The notes: generated from the letters alone by a model not told the origin. A stretch of DNA of 64,000 nt from Rhizobium tropici CIAT 899 (GCF_000330885.1 NC_020062.1:1248374-1312373), one strand, 5' to 3'; shown: positions 1-8,261, counted from the first letter of the stretch. Numbers and translations are program-made.

Positions 1-462
1 AAAACCGTGCTTCTTCCAGTTAAAAAAGTGCCGATACCGATAACGCTCGTGAACCAACCCCCCCTTAACCCATTGTTCACTGCGTAAGTCTACGCACTCT
101 ATGAACTCACGCCCGCGATTTTGCCGCAAATAATCTGTAAACTCTTCTATCGGACGAACTGGATAGTCTGCGCCACTCATCAGGTGAACGTAGTCGAAGT
201 TTGAATCCGACCCGCTGATGGCCTCTAGTGCGTTAAGGGTCGCATTGACAATTGACCACTCCCCCCATGCAACTCTTACGCGACGGGGCCAAAGCACCCG
301 ATCTGCGAGACTCCCAAGTTCTCGCTTCAGCGCCAAGAAACTCGCTTCGGACGAGTTTAAATCGTAATGGACGCAAACTGTATGATTTTGCGCCAGAACT
401 CTCGCCAATCTGGCAACTTTGTCTGGATTGTCGTGGGCAAGTATAACAAAGGCGAGCTTCAT
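1..462 (-). CDS. Glycosyltransferase, GT14 core-2/I-branching-like (3' part off the window)
   Basis: An open frame starts at the ATG at 460-462 and runs without a stop to the left edge, so only the first 154 residues are visible. It begins MKLAFVILAHDNPDKVARL and contains LMSGADYPVRP followed by RGREFIE. This arrangement is typical of the GT14 beta-1,6-N-acetylglucosaminyltransferase-like proteins of rhizobial surface-polysaccharide loci, which transfer a sugar from a nucleotide donor onto a glycan in the cytoplasm. The AILAHxxP start and the SGxDYP element are the recognition points. It lies 13 bases downstream of a second glycosyltransferase on the same strand and is probably co-transcribed with it. 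Acceptor and donor cannot be told from the sequence. Confidence 0.75.
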   Translation of the reverse strand, partial: MKLAFVILAHDNPDKVARLARVLAQNHTVCVHYDLNSSEASFLALKRELGSLADRVLWPRRVRVAWGEWSIVNATLNALEAISGSDSNFDYVHLMSGADYPVRPIEEFTDYLRQNRGREFIECVDLRSEQWVKGGLVHERYRYRHFFNWKKHGF

Positions 463-475
463 ATCGTAACTCAAT

Positions 476-1873
476 TTAAAACCAACGTCCAAAACTTAGG
501 TAACCAAGCTCTGCTAGCTGCTGCGGCCCAGTATATTTTAAGGAATTTTCATAAAACAGAAAATCTTCACCGGCGCTGATTACATTGTGATATTTTTCAT
601 ACTCGATTGAATCCTCATAATGTTCCTTCCGCTCTATTTCTTCTGACGCCTTCTCCGCCATCACAGAAAGAAATTTGAAATGGAGCAAACAGCCCGTAAC
701 AGAAAGGAAGTGTCGTGGATGAGGCCAGTTCAATTTAGCTGGTGAAAGCACGTGGGTAGACGACAGATAGCAGAATTCAGGTCGCCACTTGACGAGAGGC
801 GTCTTATTCATTGCGGGAGACTTCTCAGGCTGGTCTTTGAAGAATACTCTTCTTCGCGGCCCCCCCTGGACGAAAGTCTCCCCATACGAGGCATTAGCCT
901 GCTGGGTATAACCTGTTCCGTCAAAATATGGAGCTACTTCTAGAGGATCCTGACCAATGGCGCTTATTGTCTCGCTCACCCGGCCTGCGGAGTACATGTC
1001 CAGCAACAAGCAGAACATGTGATCTTGCCCCTCGGAATCCAAAAAATCCAGTAACTCTCGCAGTCCTCGCGTCTTACAGTACGGGAATACAAAAAACTCG
1101 TCCGGATCCAACGTAAGGCACCAATGGCCTACCCCAAACTTTTTTAAAAGGGAGTTCGTCCAATGGACACCGAAATTTGCTTCTTTGTAGCTTGTTTTGG
1201 TGGTCCAAAGTGAACAATCTTCTTGAGATGCAAGGAAACCTCGCGCTTCATCTGTAGAGTCGTTGTCGACAAAAATAAAATGATTAACGCCCATCGCCCG
1301 GTAATATTGCAGGAAATAGGGGAGCCTGACGTATTCATTTCTAATTGTTGTAAAAATTAGAATGTCATGTTTTTTTATCTTCGGTGTCTTATCGGAAACA
1401 ACGATCAGATCTTTTCCGTACTTTTCAGCCAACTGAGAAGGCAAGGTAACATATCTATAGTGCTCGTCTTTTGAGCTCTCATTTACATTTGCGTTCCCTA
1501 TTAGTTTAGCCTTCAAATCGCCGAATCGAAGCAGGGTGCGCTTGGTTCTTTTCCACCTAAAAGCTTGTGGTACAGTGGCGTTTCTTGCCGACCATAAAAG
1601 CTTACCATTGGCCTCAATCCTTAGTCCTCTAAAGAACCTATTTAGCTCTGCAGGTCCTTCGGGAACTACGTGTTTGAGGGAAATGAAGAAGCCCGAATTC
1701 AAAGCCCTTTCACCATAGATGTCCTGCAAGTCGACCCTTGTTATCGATACAACTTTCGCCTTCAACTGTACATTTCCTACAAATACAGCGATGACCGGGC
1801 TATCGCCGCTCATGCAAAACGCCCACCCAAATACTCCCATGGAGTCGACTCTGTCGATGTGCCCTAATATCAT
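476..1873 (-). CDS. Glycosyltransferase family 2-like protein with an N-terminal accessory domain
   Basis: About 465 residues from the ATG at 1871-1873; a longer reading would need a TTG at 1954. Residues 1-90 form a domain containing GHIDRVDSMGVFGWAF and a RVDL element, of a kind I have seen in front of rhizobial glycosyltransferases; its function is unknown to me. The catalytic part starts near residue 172 with FTTIRNE (175-180), then DNDSTD (203-208) and LDPDEFF (255-261). These are the nucleotide-sugar and metal-binding elements of the Glyco_tranf_2_4 type, with the DPDE standing in for DxD. It is probably a cytoplasmic polysaccharide glycosyltransferase. It is flanked on the same strand by a methyltransferase and a GT14-like enzyme. 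Base composition is AT-richer than most of the window. Confidence 0.8.
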   Translation of the reverse strand: MILGHIDRVDSMGVFGWAFCMSGDSPVIAVFVGNVQLKAKVVSITRVDLQDIYGERALNSGFFISLKHVVPEGPAELNRFFRGLRIEANGKLLWSARNATVPQAFRWKRTKRTLLRFGDLKAKLIGNANVNESSKDEHYRYVTLPSQLAEKYGKDLIVVSDKTPKIKKHDILIFTTIRNEYVRLPYFLQYYRAMGVNHFIFVDNDSTDEARGFLASQEDCSLWTTKTSYKEANFGVHWTNSLLKKFGVGHWCLTLDPDEFFVFPYCKTRGLRELLDFLDSEGQDHMFCLLLDMYSAGRVSETISAIGQDPLEVAPYFDGTGYTQQANASYGETFVQGGPRRRVFFKDQPEKSPAMNKTPLVKWRPEFCYLSSTHVLSPAKLNWPHPRHFLSVTGCLLHFKFLSVMAEKASEEIERKEHYEDSIEYEKYHNVISAGEDFLFYENSLKYTGPQQLAELGYLSFGRWF

Positions 1874-1957
1874 AGCTAAGTACGCACCCTTTTCCTTGCT
1901 ATCATCTTTGGGAAGATGATAAACTACAAGAAAGACACTTTGATCTATTGCCAAATT

Positions 1958-2794
1958 CTAAATATTGAGATCCCAGGTATTTTGCGCATTCGGATGACGC
2001 TCAAGTGCAACGATGTGCTGCCACATCGCTTCACGCTGGCGAGCGTACGGAAACTGGTCATGCGCCTGCTGGAGGAGCCTAAAAACAACCTGAATGTCTC
2101 TGGTATTATAGATTGCGCGCTCGACAATTTCGGGCGAGAGAGACCGCGTACATAGGAAAATTGCACTATTTTCCTCAGTATAACTCACCAGCCTCAGGTA
2201 ATCTTTAAGGTATTGCGTCGTGGCAACAACCCATGGCTGCTGAAAATGCTGAAAATCCTGATGTATTACTAGGCTTTCGTTTGGAAGAAGAGACGGATAA
2301 AATTGCCTCATAACATGCCTTGTGGCTTCCCAACTTTTACAAATATCGACAAAAAGGATCTCTATAGGGCCTTCAGTCCACTCAGCGTCTTCAATTTGAC
2401 CTCGATGAGTAACGACATCGCCAAACTTTTCAACGAATTGCTTGAAGAGAGCAAGCATGTCGTTTCCAATCAATTCTGGATACCCGCGGTCGTATAGAAA
2501 CGCCTGTTTCCACTCATCTCCTATGGTGAACTGGTCAAAAGCGTGAACTATCCGCCCGGGCTGAGATCGATTAAGCCCGTACGCAAGATGAGCGGTTGAT
2601 CCGCCCAAAAATGAACCGAGATCAATCACGGCACCAATGCCCGATGACCAATTTTCAGATACCCACGCCAACATACGAGTCTCCTCAACCGTAAGCATAG
2701 TTGGAACTCGAGAAAGTTCCTCAGGCATCGAAAACGATCGAAGATTCCAGTACCGTTGTGAAATTTTCTCTGCGATATTTAGCTTCTCGGCCAT
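1958..2794 (-). CDS. Class I SAM-dependent methyltransferase
   Basis: About 278 residues. I choose the ATG at 2792-2794 because AAGGAG precedes it by 12 bases; the frame also opens at a TTG at 2866. VIDLGSFLGGST (residues 56-67) is the glycine-rich SAM-binding motif I, HAFDQF follows as the acidic end of strand 2, and EILFVDICKSWE is the motif after strand 4. This resembles the Methyltransf_24 group often found in polysaccharide loci, where members methylate sugars or modify glycan ends. It is upstream of and on the same strand as two glycosyltransferases, so a sugar methyltransferase is the natural guess, but the substrate is not shown by sequence. An IS3-family element sits 115 bases upstream and separates it from any original promoter. 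Confidence 0.8.
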   Translation of the reverse strand: MAEKLNIAEKISQRYWNLRSFSMPEELSRVPTMLTVEETRMLAWVSENWSSGIGAVIDLGSFLGGSTAHLAYGLNRSQPGRIVHAFDQFTIGDEWKQAFLYDRGYPELIGNDMLALFKQFVEKFGDVVTHRGQIEDAEWTEGPIEILFVDICKSWEATRHVMRQFYPSLLPNESLVIHQDFQHFQQPWVVATTQYLKDYLRLVSYTEENSAIFLCTRSLSPEIVERAIYNTRDIQVVFRLLQQAHDQFPYARQREAMWQHIVALERHPNAQNTWDLNI

Positions 2795-2909
2795 TAGTGG
2801 GGTGTACTCCTTGAGTCGGGGCCTGCGAAATATATCCGAGCGATACTCCGCAGCGCAATGAGTCAATGAGCCGCCTCAGGTAAATTAAGTTGTATAGAGG
2901 CGGAATTTC

Positions 2910-2933
2910 TGAACTGACCCCGTAAAGTTGGAC
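2910..2933. repeat. Left terminal inverted repeat of the IS3-family element
   Basis: TGAACTGACCCC followed by GTAAAGTTGGAC. It pairs with 4328-4351 in inverted orientation with 22 of 24 bases identical. Confidence 0.9.
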
Positions 2934-2936
2934 GGT

Positions 2937-3836
2937 TTATTGGCTTGGCTGATTTAAGGGCTGGGTCCTGTATTGAACAGGGCTCAGCCCTTTAAGCTTT
3001 AGCCTGATGCGATCGTTGTTGTAATATCGGATATAGTCCTCGACACCATCACGCAGGCTTTCGATGCTGTCGAAGTGGTTGGGATAAAAGAACTCGGATT
3101 TGAGGGTGGCGAAGAAGCTCTCCATGGCGGCATTGTCGAGGCAGTTGCCTTTGCGTGACATGCTTTGGGCAATGTTGCGGCTTTCAAGCATTTGGCCCCA
3201 GGCCGGCATCTGATATTGCCATCCCTGATCGGAATGCAGGATCGGCCTCTCGGCATTGCAGAGTTGGTCCAGGGCCTTGTCCAGCATGTTCTTGACCAAC
3301 GAGAAGACAGGCCGCCTAGCCGTCTCGAAGGCAACGATCTCGCCGTTGTGGAGGTCCATGACCGGCGAGAGGAAGAGTTTTTGGCCGGCGATGTTGAACT
3401 CGGTGACGTCCGTCACCCATTTCTGATGCATACGCTCGGCGGTGAACTGCCGCTGAAGGAGGTCCGGGGCCACGCGTCCCGTCTGCCCCTTGTAGGAGCG
3501 ATACTTCTTCGGCCGGACCAGGGACTTCAATCCCATCTCGATCATCAGACGCTGGACGGTCTTGTGATTGACCGTCTGCCCGAGGGTGCGGATCGCAGCC
3601 GTGACCCGACGATAGCCATAGCGCCCCTTATGGGCTTCGAAGATCGCTTTGATCCTGGTCTTCAGCGCTACATGCCGATCGGCCGGGGACGAGACCTTCT
3701 GCTGATAATAGAACGTGCTGCGGGCCAGGCCCGCAAGCTTCAGCAGACCGTCGAATGGATAGAGCGGCCTTAACGCCTGGACGGCTTGCGTCTTGTCGGC
3801 GCTTGTCGTGCCTGCGTTAAGGCTTCCAGTTTTTTT
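2937..3836 (-). CDS. IS3-family transposase OrfB (DDE integrase), made by -1 frameshift
   Basis: The frame is open from the A7 slip site (3830-3836) to the TAA at 2937-2939, about 299 residues, the usual OrfB length. An internal ATG at 3543-3545 would give only 202 residues. An HTH_21-type segment (YGYRRVTAAIR) is followed by the rve catalytic core with its DDE residues. The first Asp is in WVTDVTEF, the second in LHSDQGWQYQ and the Glu in CLDNAAMESFFATLKSE. All three are present, so the enzyme should be active as the OrfAB fusion. Function: cut-and-join of the element ends via a circular intermediate, as known for IS3. Confidence 0.88.
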   Translation of the reverse strand, partial: KKTGSLNAGTTSADKTQAVQALRPLYPFDGLLKLAGLARSTFYYQQKVSSPADRHVALKTRIKAIFEAHKGRYGYRRVTAAIRTLGQTVNHKTVQRLMIEMGLKSLVRPKKYRSYKGQTGRVAPDLLQRQFTAERMHQKWVTDVTEFNIAGQKLFLSPVMDLHNGEIVAFETARRPVFSLVKNMLDKALDQLCNAERPILHSDQGWQYQMPAWGQMLESRNIAQSMSRKGNCLDNAAMESFFATLKSEFFYPNHFDSIESLRDGVEDYIRYYNNDRIRLKLKGLSPVQYRTQPLNQPSQ

Positions 3837-4306
3837 AGATAGGCATTCTCCATACGCAGATAGGCCAGCTCCGCCAGGAGTTCCTCGCGGCTCTTGGCCT
3901 CATCGCTCTGCGGGGCATCCGTCTTGTCGGACAGCACAGGTGGCTCGGGCATCGATCGGGGCCTTCCTCGACGACGTGGCATCAGGGCGTCAATACCACC
4001 GGCCTTATAGCGGCGCTCCCAATCCGGCAGGCAACTCTTATTGCGCAGGTTGAACAACGCCGCCGTCCGACGGTAAGAGAGCCCATCCTCCCACATCCGG
4101 CGCAGAACCGATAGCTTGAACTCAGCAGTGTAGTGGCCGAACTTCCTGACCAGACCGTCAACTCCATGCGCCGCGTGCATCGCAACCCATGTGCGCACCG
4201 TCGAATGCTCGATCCCAAAATACGCACTCACCTCCTGCAGGCTGCGCGCGCCGCCGCCATAAAACGCCACAACACTCTGCTTGAACGACGTGCTGTATTT
4301 CGACAT
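3770..4306 (-). CDS. IS3-family transposase OrfA (helix-turn-helix protein)
   Basis: 178 residues from the ATG at 4304-4306 (MSKYSTSFKQ); a start 27 bases upstream is possible. Two helix-turn-helix units are visible: one around SLQEVSAYFGIEHSTVRTWV and one around SYRRTAALFNL. The protein ends with a leucine-zipper-like stretch (ELLAELAYLRMENAYLKKLEAL), as in IS150-group OrfA proteins, which bind the element ends and are translated alone or fused to OrfB. Near the 3' end, at 3830-3836, lies the A7 run where the ribosome can slip to the OrfB frame. The length is normal for OrfA proteins with duplicated HTH domains. Confidence 0.88.
   Translation of the reverse strand: MSKYSTSFKQSVVAFYGGGARSLQEVSAYFGIEHSTVRTWVAMHAAHGVDGLVRKFGHYTAEFKLSVLRRMWEDGLSYRRTAALFNLRNKSCLPDWERRYKAGGIDALMPRRRGRPRSMPEPPVLSDKTDAPQSDEAKSREELLAELAYLRMENAYLKKLEALTQARQAPTRRKPSRR
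3830..3836 (-). promoter_or_regulatory. Programmed -1 frameshift slippery site (A7)
   Basis: On the minus strand the orfA codons CTA AAA AAA CTG contain a run of seven A. A -1 slip there continues directly into the open orfB frame. A_AAA_AAA-type heptamers are the known frameshift signals of IS3-family elements. Frame continuity on both sides is seen directly; slippage itself is inferred. Confidence 0.8.
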
Positions 4307-4327
4307 GCAAAACCCCCGATGTTGGTG

Positions 4328-4351
4328 GTCCAACTTTCGGGGGTCAGTTCA
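4328..4351. repeat. Right terminal inverted repeat of the IS3-family element
   Basis: Read on the minus strand: TGAACTGACCCC followed by CGAAAGTTGGAC. It lies just upstream of orfA, where the element's own promoter would be expected. Confidence 0.9.
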
Positions 4352-4527
4352 GGTTTCACCACCCTTTTCGATCAGTCTCTAATGAGAAAATTCGAAGTAG
4401 AAAATAGACCACATGCTAGATATTCGCTATAGGACATATTCGATCGAACGTTCGCAACGCATTAAAAGCAAAATAAGGCCATCGAGTTGAAGCAAGCGGA
4501 AAACTCACGTTTTCTAAGGAGCCCTAG
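4352..4527. other. AT-rich leader before the export permease
   Basis: 176 bases without a gene. It holds the perfect palindrome CGAACGTTCG at 4445-4454 and a small inverted repeat (GAAAAC, 4-base loop, GTTTTC) at 4499-4514 directly before the Shine-Dalgarno sequence TAAGGAG. The native promoter of the permease gene may lie here, or transcription may come from the IS end. No -35/-10 pair can be named with confidence. Confidence 0.4.
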
Positions 4528-5340
4528 ATGAAAGTCGTTCGCAGATTGAGACGTTGGGACTCGTTCATCGATGCGTTGAAGCAAAAGCAGCACGTGATGG
4601 CGGCTGTGATTTTACGCGATATGCGATCCAGATTCTTTAACCACGGCCTTGGCTTTATCGTGCAGTCACTTTGGCCATTCATGCATATATTGATCATCCT
4701 GATCATCAATACATTTTCTGGTCGGGTCGCCCCCTATGGTGATAATCCTCTGATTTTTTTCGGTGTTGGAGTTATTCCAACTCTTACATTTACCTACATT
4801 TCGCGGTTTATGTCACTATCGGTTGCTATTAACAAGAACATGCTTTCTTTCCCCATTGTGAAAGTAACTGATATACTTTTTGCAAGAGCTTTTTTGGAGA
4901 TTGTTGCAGGCAGTATAACTCTTCTTTTTATGTGGCTAATGTATATGTCACTTGGGTTAAGCCCCTATCCTGCGGACCCAACTCAAGCCGTTTTCGCATA
5001 TCTGGCAACGATTCTATTAGCGATAGGGATCGGCACAATCGCCGGCGTCATAACCGCATTCATCCCGATGTTCGCGACAGGATATGCTCTGATGGGCCTT
5101 GTCTTTTACCTGACCTCAGGGTGTCTATTTGTAACCCCCAATCTTCCGGACCAGATCGCAATCCCACTCTCGTACAATCCTGTCGTGCAATGTGTTGAAT
5201 GGATGCGCGTTGCATATTTCGAGAGCTACAGTGACAGACTGCTTAGCAAGGAATATTTGCTAGCGCTCGGAATGGCATCTCTCCTTATTGGACTGGTGGC
5301 CGAAAGGCTTCTTAGAAGGACCCTGATGGACGAAGGGTGA
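4528..5340 (+). CDS. Polysaccharide ABC exporter permease (KpsM/Wzm type)
   Basis: 270 residues; the ATG at 4528 follows AAGGAG by eight bases. The N-terminus has a short amphipathic stretch (AAVILRDMRSRFFNHGLGFI), typical of ABC-2 permeases that export capsule, O-antigen or teichoic-acid glycans. About six membrane segments follow, starting at WPFMHILIILIIN. The C-terminal part SYNPVVQCVEWMRVAYFESY is also typical of the KpsM/Wzm group. Such permeases need a Wzt/KpsT ATPase, usually the next gene, but none follows: 380 bases of non-coding DNA lead into an IS110-family transposase. The gene is as AT-rich as the glycosyltransferases at 1-2794, and it probably belonged to the same locus before IS activity. 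Confidence 0.85.
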   Translation: MKVVRRLRRWDSFIDALKQKQHVMAAVILRDMRSRFFNHGLGFIVQSLWPFMHILIILIINTFSGRVAPYGDNPLIFFGVGVIPTLTFTYISRFMSLSVAINKNMLSFPIVKVTDILFARAFLEIVAGSITLLFMWLMYMSLGLSPYPADPTQAVFAYLATILLAIGIGTIAGVITAFIPMFATGYALMGLVFYLTSGCLFVTPNLPDQIAIPLSYNPVVQCVEWMRVAYFESYSDRLLSKEYLLALGMASLLIGLVAERLLRRTLMDEG

Positions 5341-5718
5341 GGCCTCGAAGTACTCGGTTTATATTCGTGTTGCGGTAAACTTACAAAAATTGCTTGGCGT
5401 TTATCACCTGCCGTGATTCAATATTTCTGAATACACGCGCCTCTATGGAGAGTCGTCGTGATGAACTGACCGAGCAAGAATGATCAATCATATCACCGTT
5501 GTTGCCTAACAAGCCCGCGGCGACTGCATCTTCATTATCAACTCGACCTGTGTCCGCATTCACCAGCATGCGGCCACGGGAAAAGGGGGAGAGAGACGAT
5601 GATGGCATGGGACGTTCCGTGGCATTAACATGACCTGATGTGGTGGACGGTCTCCGCTCCCGGCATCGCAGTGTGCCAAAGTGTGGCTGTCGAAAGTCCA
5701 CATGAGGGAGAGCCGTCC
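5341..5718. other. Non-coding remnant region between the permease gene and the IS110-family transposase
   Basis: 378 bases with no credible gene. The sequence TGAACTGACC at 5462-5471 equals the first ten bases of the inverted repeat of the IS3-family element at 2910-4351; it may be a scar of another copy, or chance. The last 80 bases before the ATG at 5719 probably belong to the IS110-family element and contain GAGGGAGAG as ribosome binding site. Confidence 0.4.
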
Positions 5719-6744
5719 ATGGAACAGGTTAGCACAATCGGATTGGATATCGCCAAGCACGTCTTTCAGGTGCATGGCGTAGACGCGGTGGGCGCGGTAG
5801 TGGTCCGGCGAAAGCTGCGACGTGAGGATGTCGCCGCTTTCTTCAGGAAATTGCCGCCGTGCCTGATCGGAATCGAGGCGTGTGCGACCGGGCACCACTG
5901 GGCTCGGGTCCTCCTGGCGCTGGGTCACGAGGTTCGGCTAATGCCGGCGTCTTACGTCAAGCCATACGTGAAGCGGCAAAAGAATGACGCGACGGATGCC
6001 GAAGCGATCTGCGAGGCGGTGGCGCGACCGACGATGCGCTTCGTCCCGGTGAAGAGCGAGGAGCAACAGAGTGTCCTGATGCTGCATCGCGTCCGTGAAC
6101 TTTTGATCCGGCAGCGGACAATGCTGGTGAACGCCTTGCGCGGCCACCTGGCGGAGTTCGGCATCGTAACGCGTCAGGGCATTGTCGGCGTCGGAATGCT
6201 GATCGCATTGGTAGAAGACGATGGCCAGAATCTCATCCCTCCGCTTGCGCGTTCCGCGCTTCTTTCGCTGATCGGGCAGTTGCGGGAGGTGCACGAGAGG
6301 GTCGGCGAGATGGATTGCCAAATTCATGCTTGGCATCGCTCCAACGAGCTGAGCCGTCGCCTTGAGACAATACCTGGAATTGGCCCGATCACTGCCAGCG
6401 CAATCGCCGCGACCGTGACAGACGCGTCGCTCTTCAAATCCGGCCGACAACTGGCGGCATGGATAGGCTTGGTACCTCGGCAGAATTCATCGGGTGGCAA
6501 AGACCGGCTCGGGAGGATAAGCAAACAAGGCGATCCCTATCTCCGTAGGCTTCTTGTCGTTGGGGCGCATGCGGTACTTCGCTTCAGCCGCAAGGCCAGA
6601 GTTCCACCGACGCAGTGGGCGGCCGAGCTTTTGGCGAAGAAGCCGTACAACGTCGTCGCTGTTGCTCTGGCCAACAAGATGGCGCGGATCGTCTGGGCGT
6701 TGATGACGACAGGCAGGCGATTTGAGGCCGCCGCCAATCTTTGA
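5719..6744 (+). CDS. IS110-family transposase
   Basis: 341 residues from the ATG at 5719, which follows GAGGGAGAG. The N-terminal RuvC-like DEDD domain begins with TIGLDIAKHVFQVHG and goes on with CLIGIEACATG and KNDATDAEAICEA, giving the acidic residues. The C-terminal transposase_20 domain begins near LETIPGIGPITASAIAA and contains NSSGGKDRLGRISKQGDPYLRRLLV, whose serine is the proposed nucleophile of the family. It is full length with no frameshift. IS110 elements lack ordinary terminal inverted repeats, so I cannot set the element's ends; they should lie between about 5600 and 7036. Confidence 0.92.
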   Translation: MEQVSTIGLDIAKHVFQVHGVDAVGAVVVRRKLRREDVAAFFRKLPPCLIGIEACATGHHWARVLLALGHEVRLMPASYVKPYVKRQKNDATDAEAICEAVARPTMRFVPVKSEEQQSVLMLHRVRELLIRQRTMLVNALRGHLAEFGIVTRQGIVGVGMLIALVEDDGQNLIPPLARSALLSLIGQLREVHERVGEMDCQIHAWHRSNELSRRLETIPGIGPITASAIAATVTDASLFKSGRQLAAWIGLVPRQNSSGGKDRLGRISKQGDPYLRRLLVVGAHAVLRFSRKARVPPTQWAAELLAKKPYNVVAVALANKMARIVWALMTTGRRFEAAANL

Positions 6745-7036
6745 CAAGTCACGAGGCTGCTGGAATTGGTGAGGTGCAAATGGTGTGATGGCGAACGGTC
6801 GAGCCGGGATCGGACAAACCCGATCAGTGGGTGCCGCTTGAAAGCGCGTTGACCTGTCTGGGATCCGATCAGCGGACTACATCAGGGCCAGCGGCATGAA
6901 CAAGCCGCAATCAAAGGCCGAATACATGCCTGCACCCGACCAATCTGCCGGAAACAGTAAATTGCCCCTTGCCACGCGGAGGCCGTCCATACATGCCGGA
7001 AGTTTGATCCGGCTACGATTAGAGCCTCGGCTTCAT
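6745..7036. other. Spacer between two insertion sequences
   Basis: 292 bases, presumably holding the 3' end of the IS110-family element and a short piece of former host DNA. No gene, tRNA or clear repeat was seen. Confidence 0.4.
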
Positions 7037-7088
7037 TGAACCGCCCCAGGTTTCTGGACCAGCGGAGGCTGGAGTTTTCCGGCTTCAT

Positions 7089-7904
7089 TCAAGGAGGCGG
7101 GCTGGTTGCGCCTCCCGAATTCATCAGCGAGATCGGGACCTTGTTGCCGATCGCACCATGAGGCCGTTCCTCATTATAGTATCGACGCCAATCCTCCATC
7201 TTTTCGCGGGCATCCGCAAGGGTCAGGAACCAATGCTGGTTCAGGCACTCCGCCCGGAAGCGGCCATTGAAAGCTTCAATAAAGGCGTTGTCCGTGGGCT
7301 TGCCTGGGCGAGAGAAGTCCAACGTCACGCCTTTGGCATAGGCCCAAAGGTCGAGGTCGCGTGACACAAATTCAGTGCCCTGATCCACCCTGATCGTCTT
7401 CGGATAGCCAACTTTCCGGCATACTCGTTCCAGGGTTTGCACGACATCTTCACCGCGATAGCTGTGACGTGGATCAAGCACCGGTACATAACGCGAGTAG
7501 GTATCGACCACCGTCAAGACGCGCAGCTTCTTCCCAGTCGCGAGTTGGTCGTGAACAAAGTCCATGGCCCGAACATCGTTCGGACCGACTGCCATTTGAC
7601 GATCCTCCCGCAGCTTGGCTTTGACCCGGCGCTTCGGCGTCTTGTTGCGCAGTTGAAGACCCAAGTCCTTGTAAATGCGATAGGTTCGCTTGATGCTTGT
7701 GCCCCAACCCTCGCGTTCCAACAGCACATGCACACGACGATAGCCGTAACGGACACGGGTCTCGCAGATCTCTCGAATACGACGTTCCAAGCCGGCCTGA
7801 TCGGCACGGCGAGAGGTGTAGTGGTAGGTCGAACGATCGAAGTTCAGCGCCCCGCAGGCGCGCCGGATCGAGATTGCCCAGTCCCGGCACATACCCTTCA
7901 CCAC
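7089..7904 (-). CDS. IS3-family transposase OrfB (DDE integrase)
   Basis: 271 residues from a GTG at 7904. The frame extends a little further upstream to overlap the end of orfA, so the native product is probably an OrfAB fusion made by -1 frameshifting. The HTH_21 segment (RRADQAGLERRIREI...YGYRRVHVLL) is followed by the rve core, with catalytic Asp in VRAMDFVHD, Asp in TIRVDQGTEF and Glu in PTDNAFIEAFNGRFRAECL. All three are present. The C-terminus YNEERPHGAIGN is typical of the IS407 group. Confidence 0.9.
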   Translation of the reverse strand: MVKGMCRDWAISIRRACGALNFDRSTYHYTSRRADQAGLERRIREICETRVRYGYRRVHVLLEREGWGTSIKRTYRIYKDLGLQLRNKTPKRRVKAKLREDRQMAVGPNDVRAMDFVHDQLATGKKLRVLTVVDTYSRYVPVLDPRHSYRGEDVVQTLERVCRKVGYPKTIRVDQGTEFVSRDLDLWAYAKGVTLDFSRPGKPTDNAFIEAFNGRFRAECLNQHWFLTLADAREKMEDWRRYYNEERPHGAIGNKVPISLMNSGGATSPPP

Positions 7905-7924
7905 CTCTCGCTTGCGAGCAGGCC

Positions 7925-8191
7925 TTAGAGCTTTCGCCGAATAACATCCTGCAACATCTCACGGTCCAGCGTCAGATCCGCGACGATCTTCTTCAGTCGC
8001 GCATTCTCGTCCTCGAGTTGCTTCAGCTTCTTCATCTCCGGCGGCAACATGCCGGCGTACTTTTTCTTCCAGTTGAAATAGGTCGCCTGGCTAATTCCCG
8101 CCTTCCGACAGATCTCCGCAACCGGCACACCTTCATCACCCTGCTTCAAAATGAACGCCTTTTGCGCGTCCGAAAACTGCGATGCCTTCAT
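7925..8191 (-). CDS. IS3-family transposase OrfA (HTH)
   Basis: 88 residues, MKASQFSDAQKAFILKQ at the start, the normal size for IS407-group OrfA. A helix-turn-helix (PVAEICRKAGISQATYFNWKKKY) is followed by a coiled coil (KKLKQLEDENARLKKIVADL). The stop lies within the overlap with orfB. It binds the element ends and, as the N-terminal part of the fusion, directs the integrase. Confidence 0.9.
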   Translation of the reverse strand: MKASQFSDAQKAFILKQGDEGVPVAEICRKAGISQATYFNWKKKYAGMLPPEMKKLKQLEDENARLKKIVADLTLDREMLQDVIRRKL

Positions 8192-8261
8192 CGTCTTCCG
8201 TTCCTTTCCCAGCCAGGAAAATGCACCGGAAAACTCTAACCAAAACTGGTCCAGTTTGAAG

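Larger units (their letters stand above)
2910..4351 (-). mobile_element. IS3-family insertion sequence (IS150-like), apparently intact
   Basis: The element is bounded by terminal inverted repeats: 24 bases at 2910-2933 and 24 at 4328-4351, both starting TGAACTGACCCC and ending AAGTTGGAC, with two mismatches. It carries orfA and orfB on the minus strand, linked by an A7 slippery run. Total length 1442 bp is normal for the family. The ends have the expected TG...CA. I see no convincing target-site duplication: the 3 bases outside are TTC on the left and GGT on the right. A TTT on both sides appears only if the ends are shifted by one or two bases. It splits the polysaccharide genes from the export permease at 4528. 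Confidence 0.9.

Noticed and set aside
2906..4356. TTT on both sides as target-site duplication of the IS3-family element
   Set aside because: It needs ends shifted by one to two bases from the TG...CA tips, and three equal bases in AT-rich DNA are not convincing.
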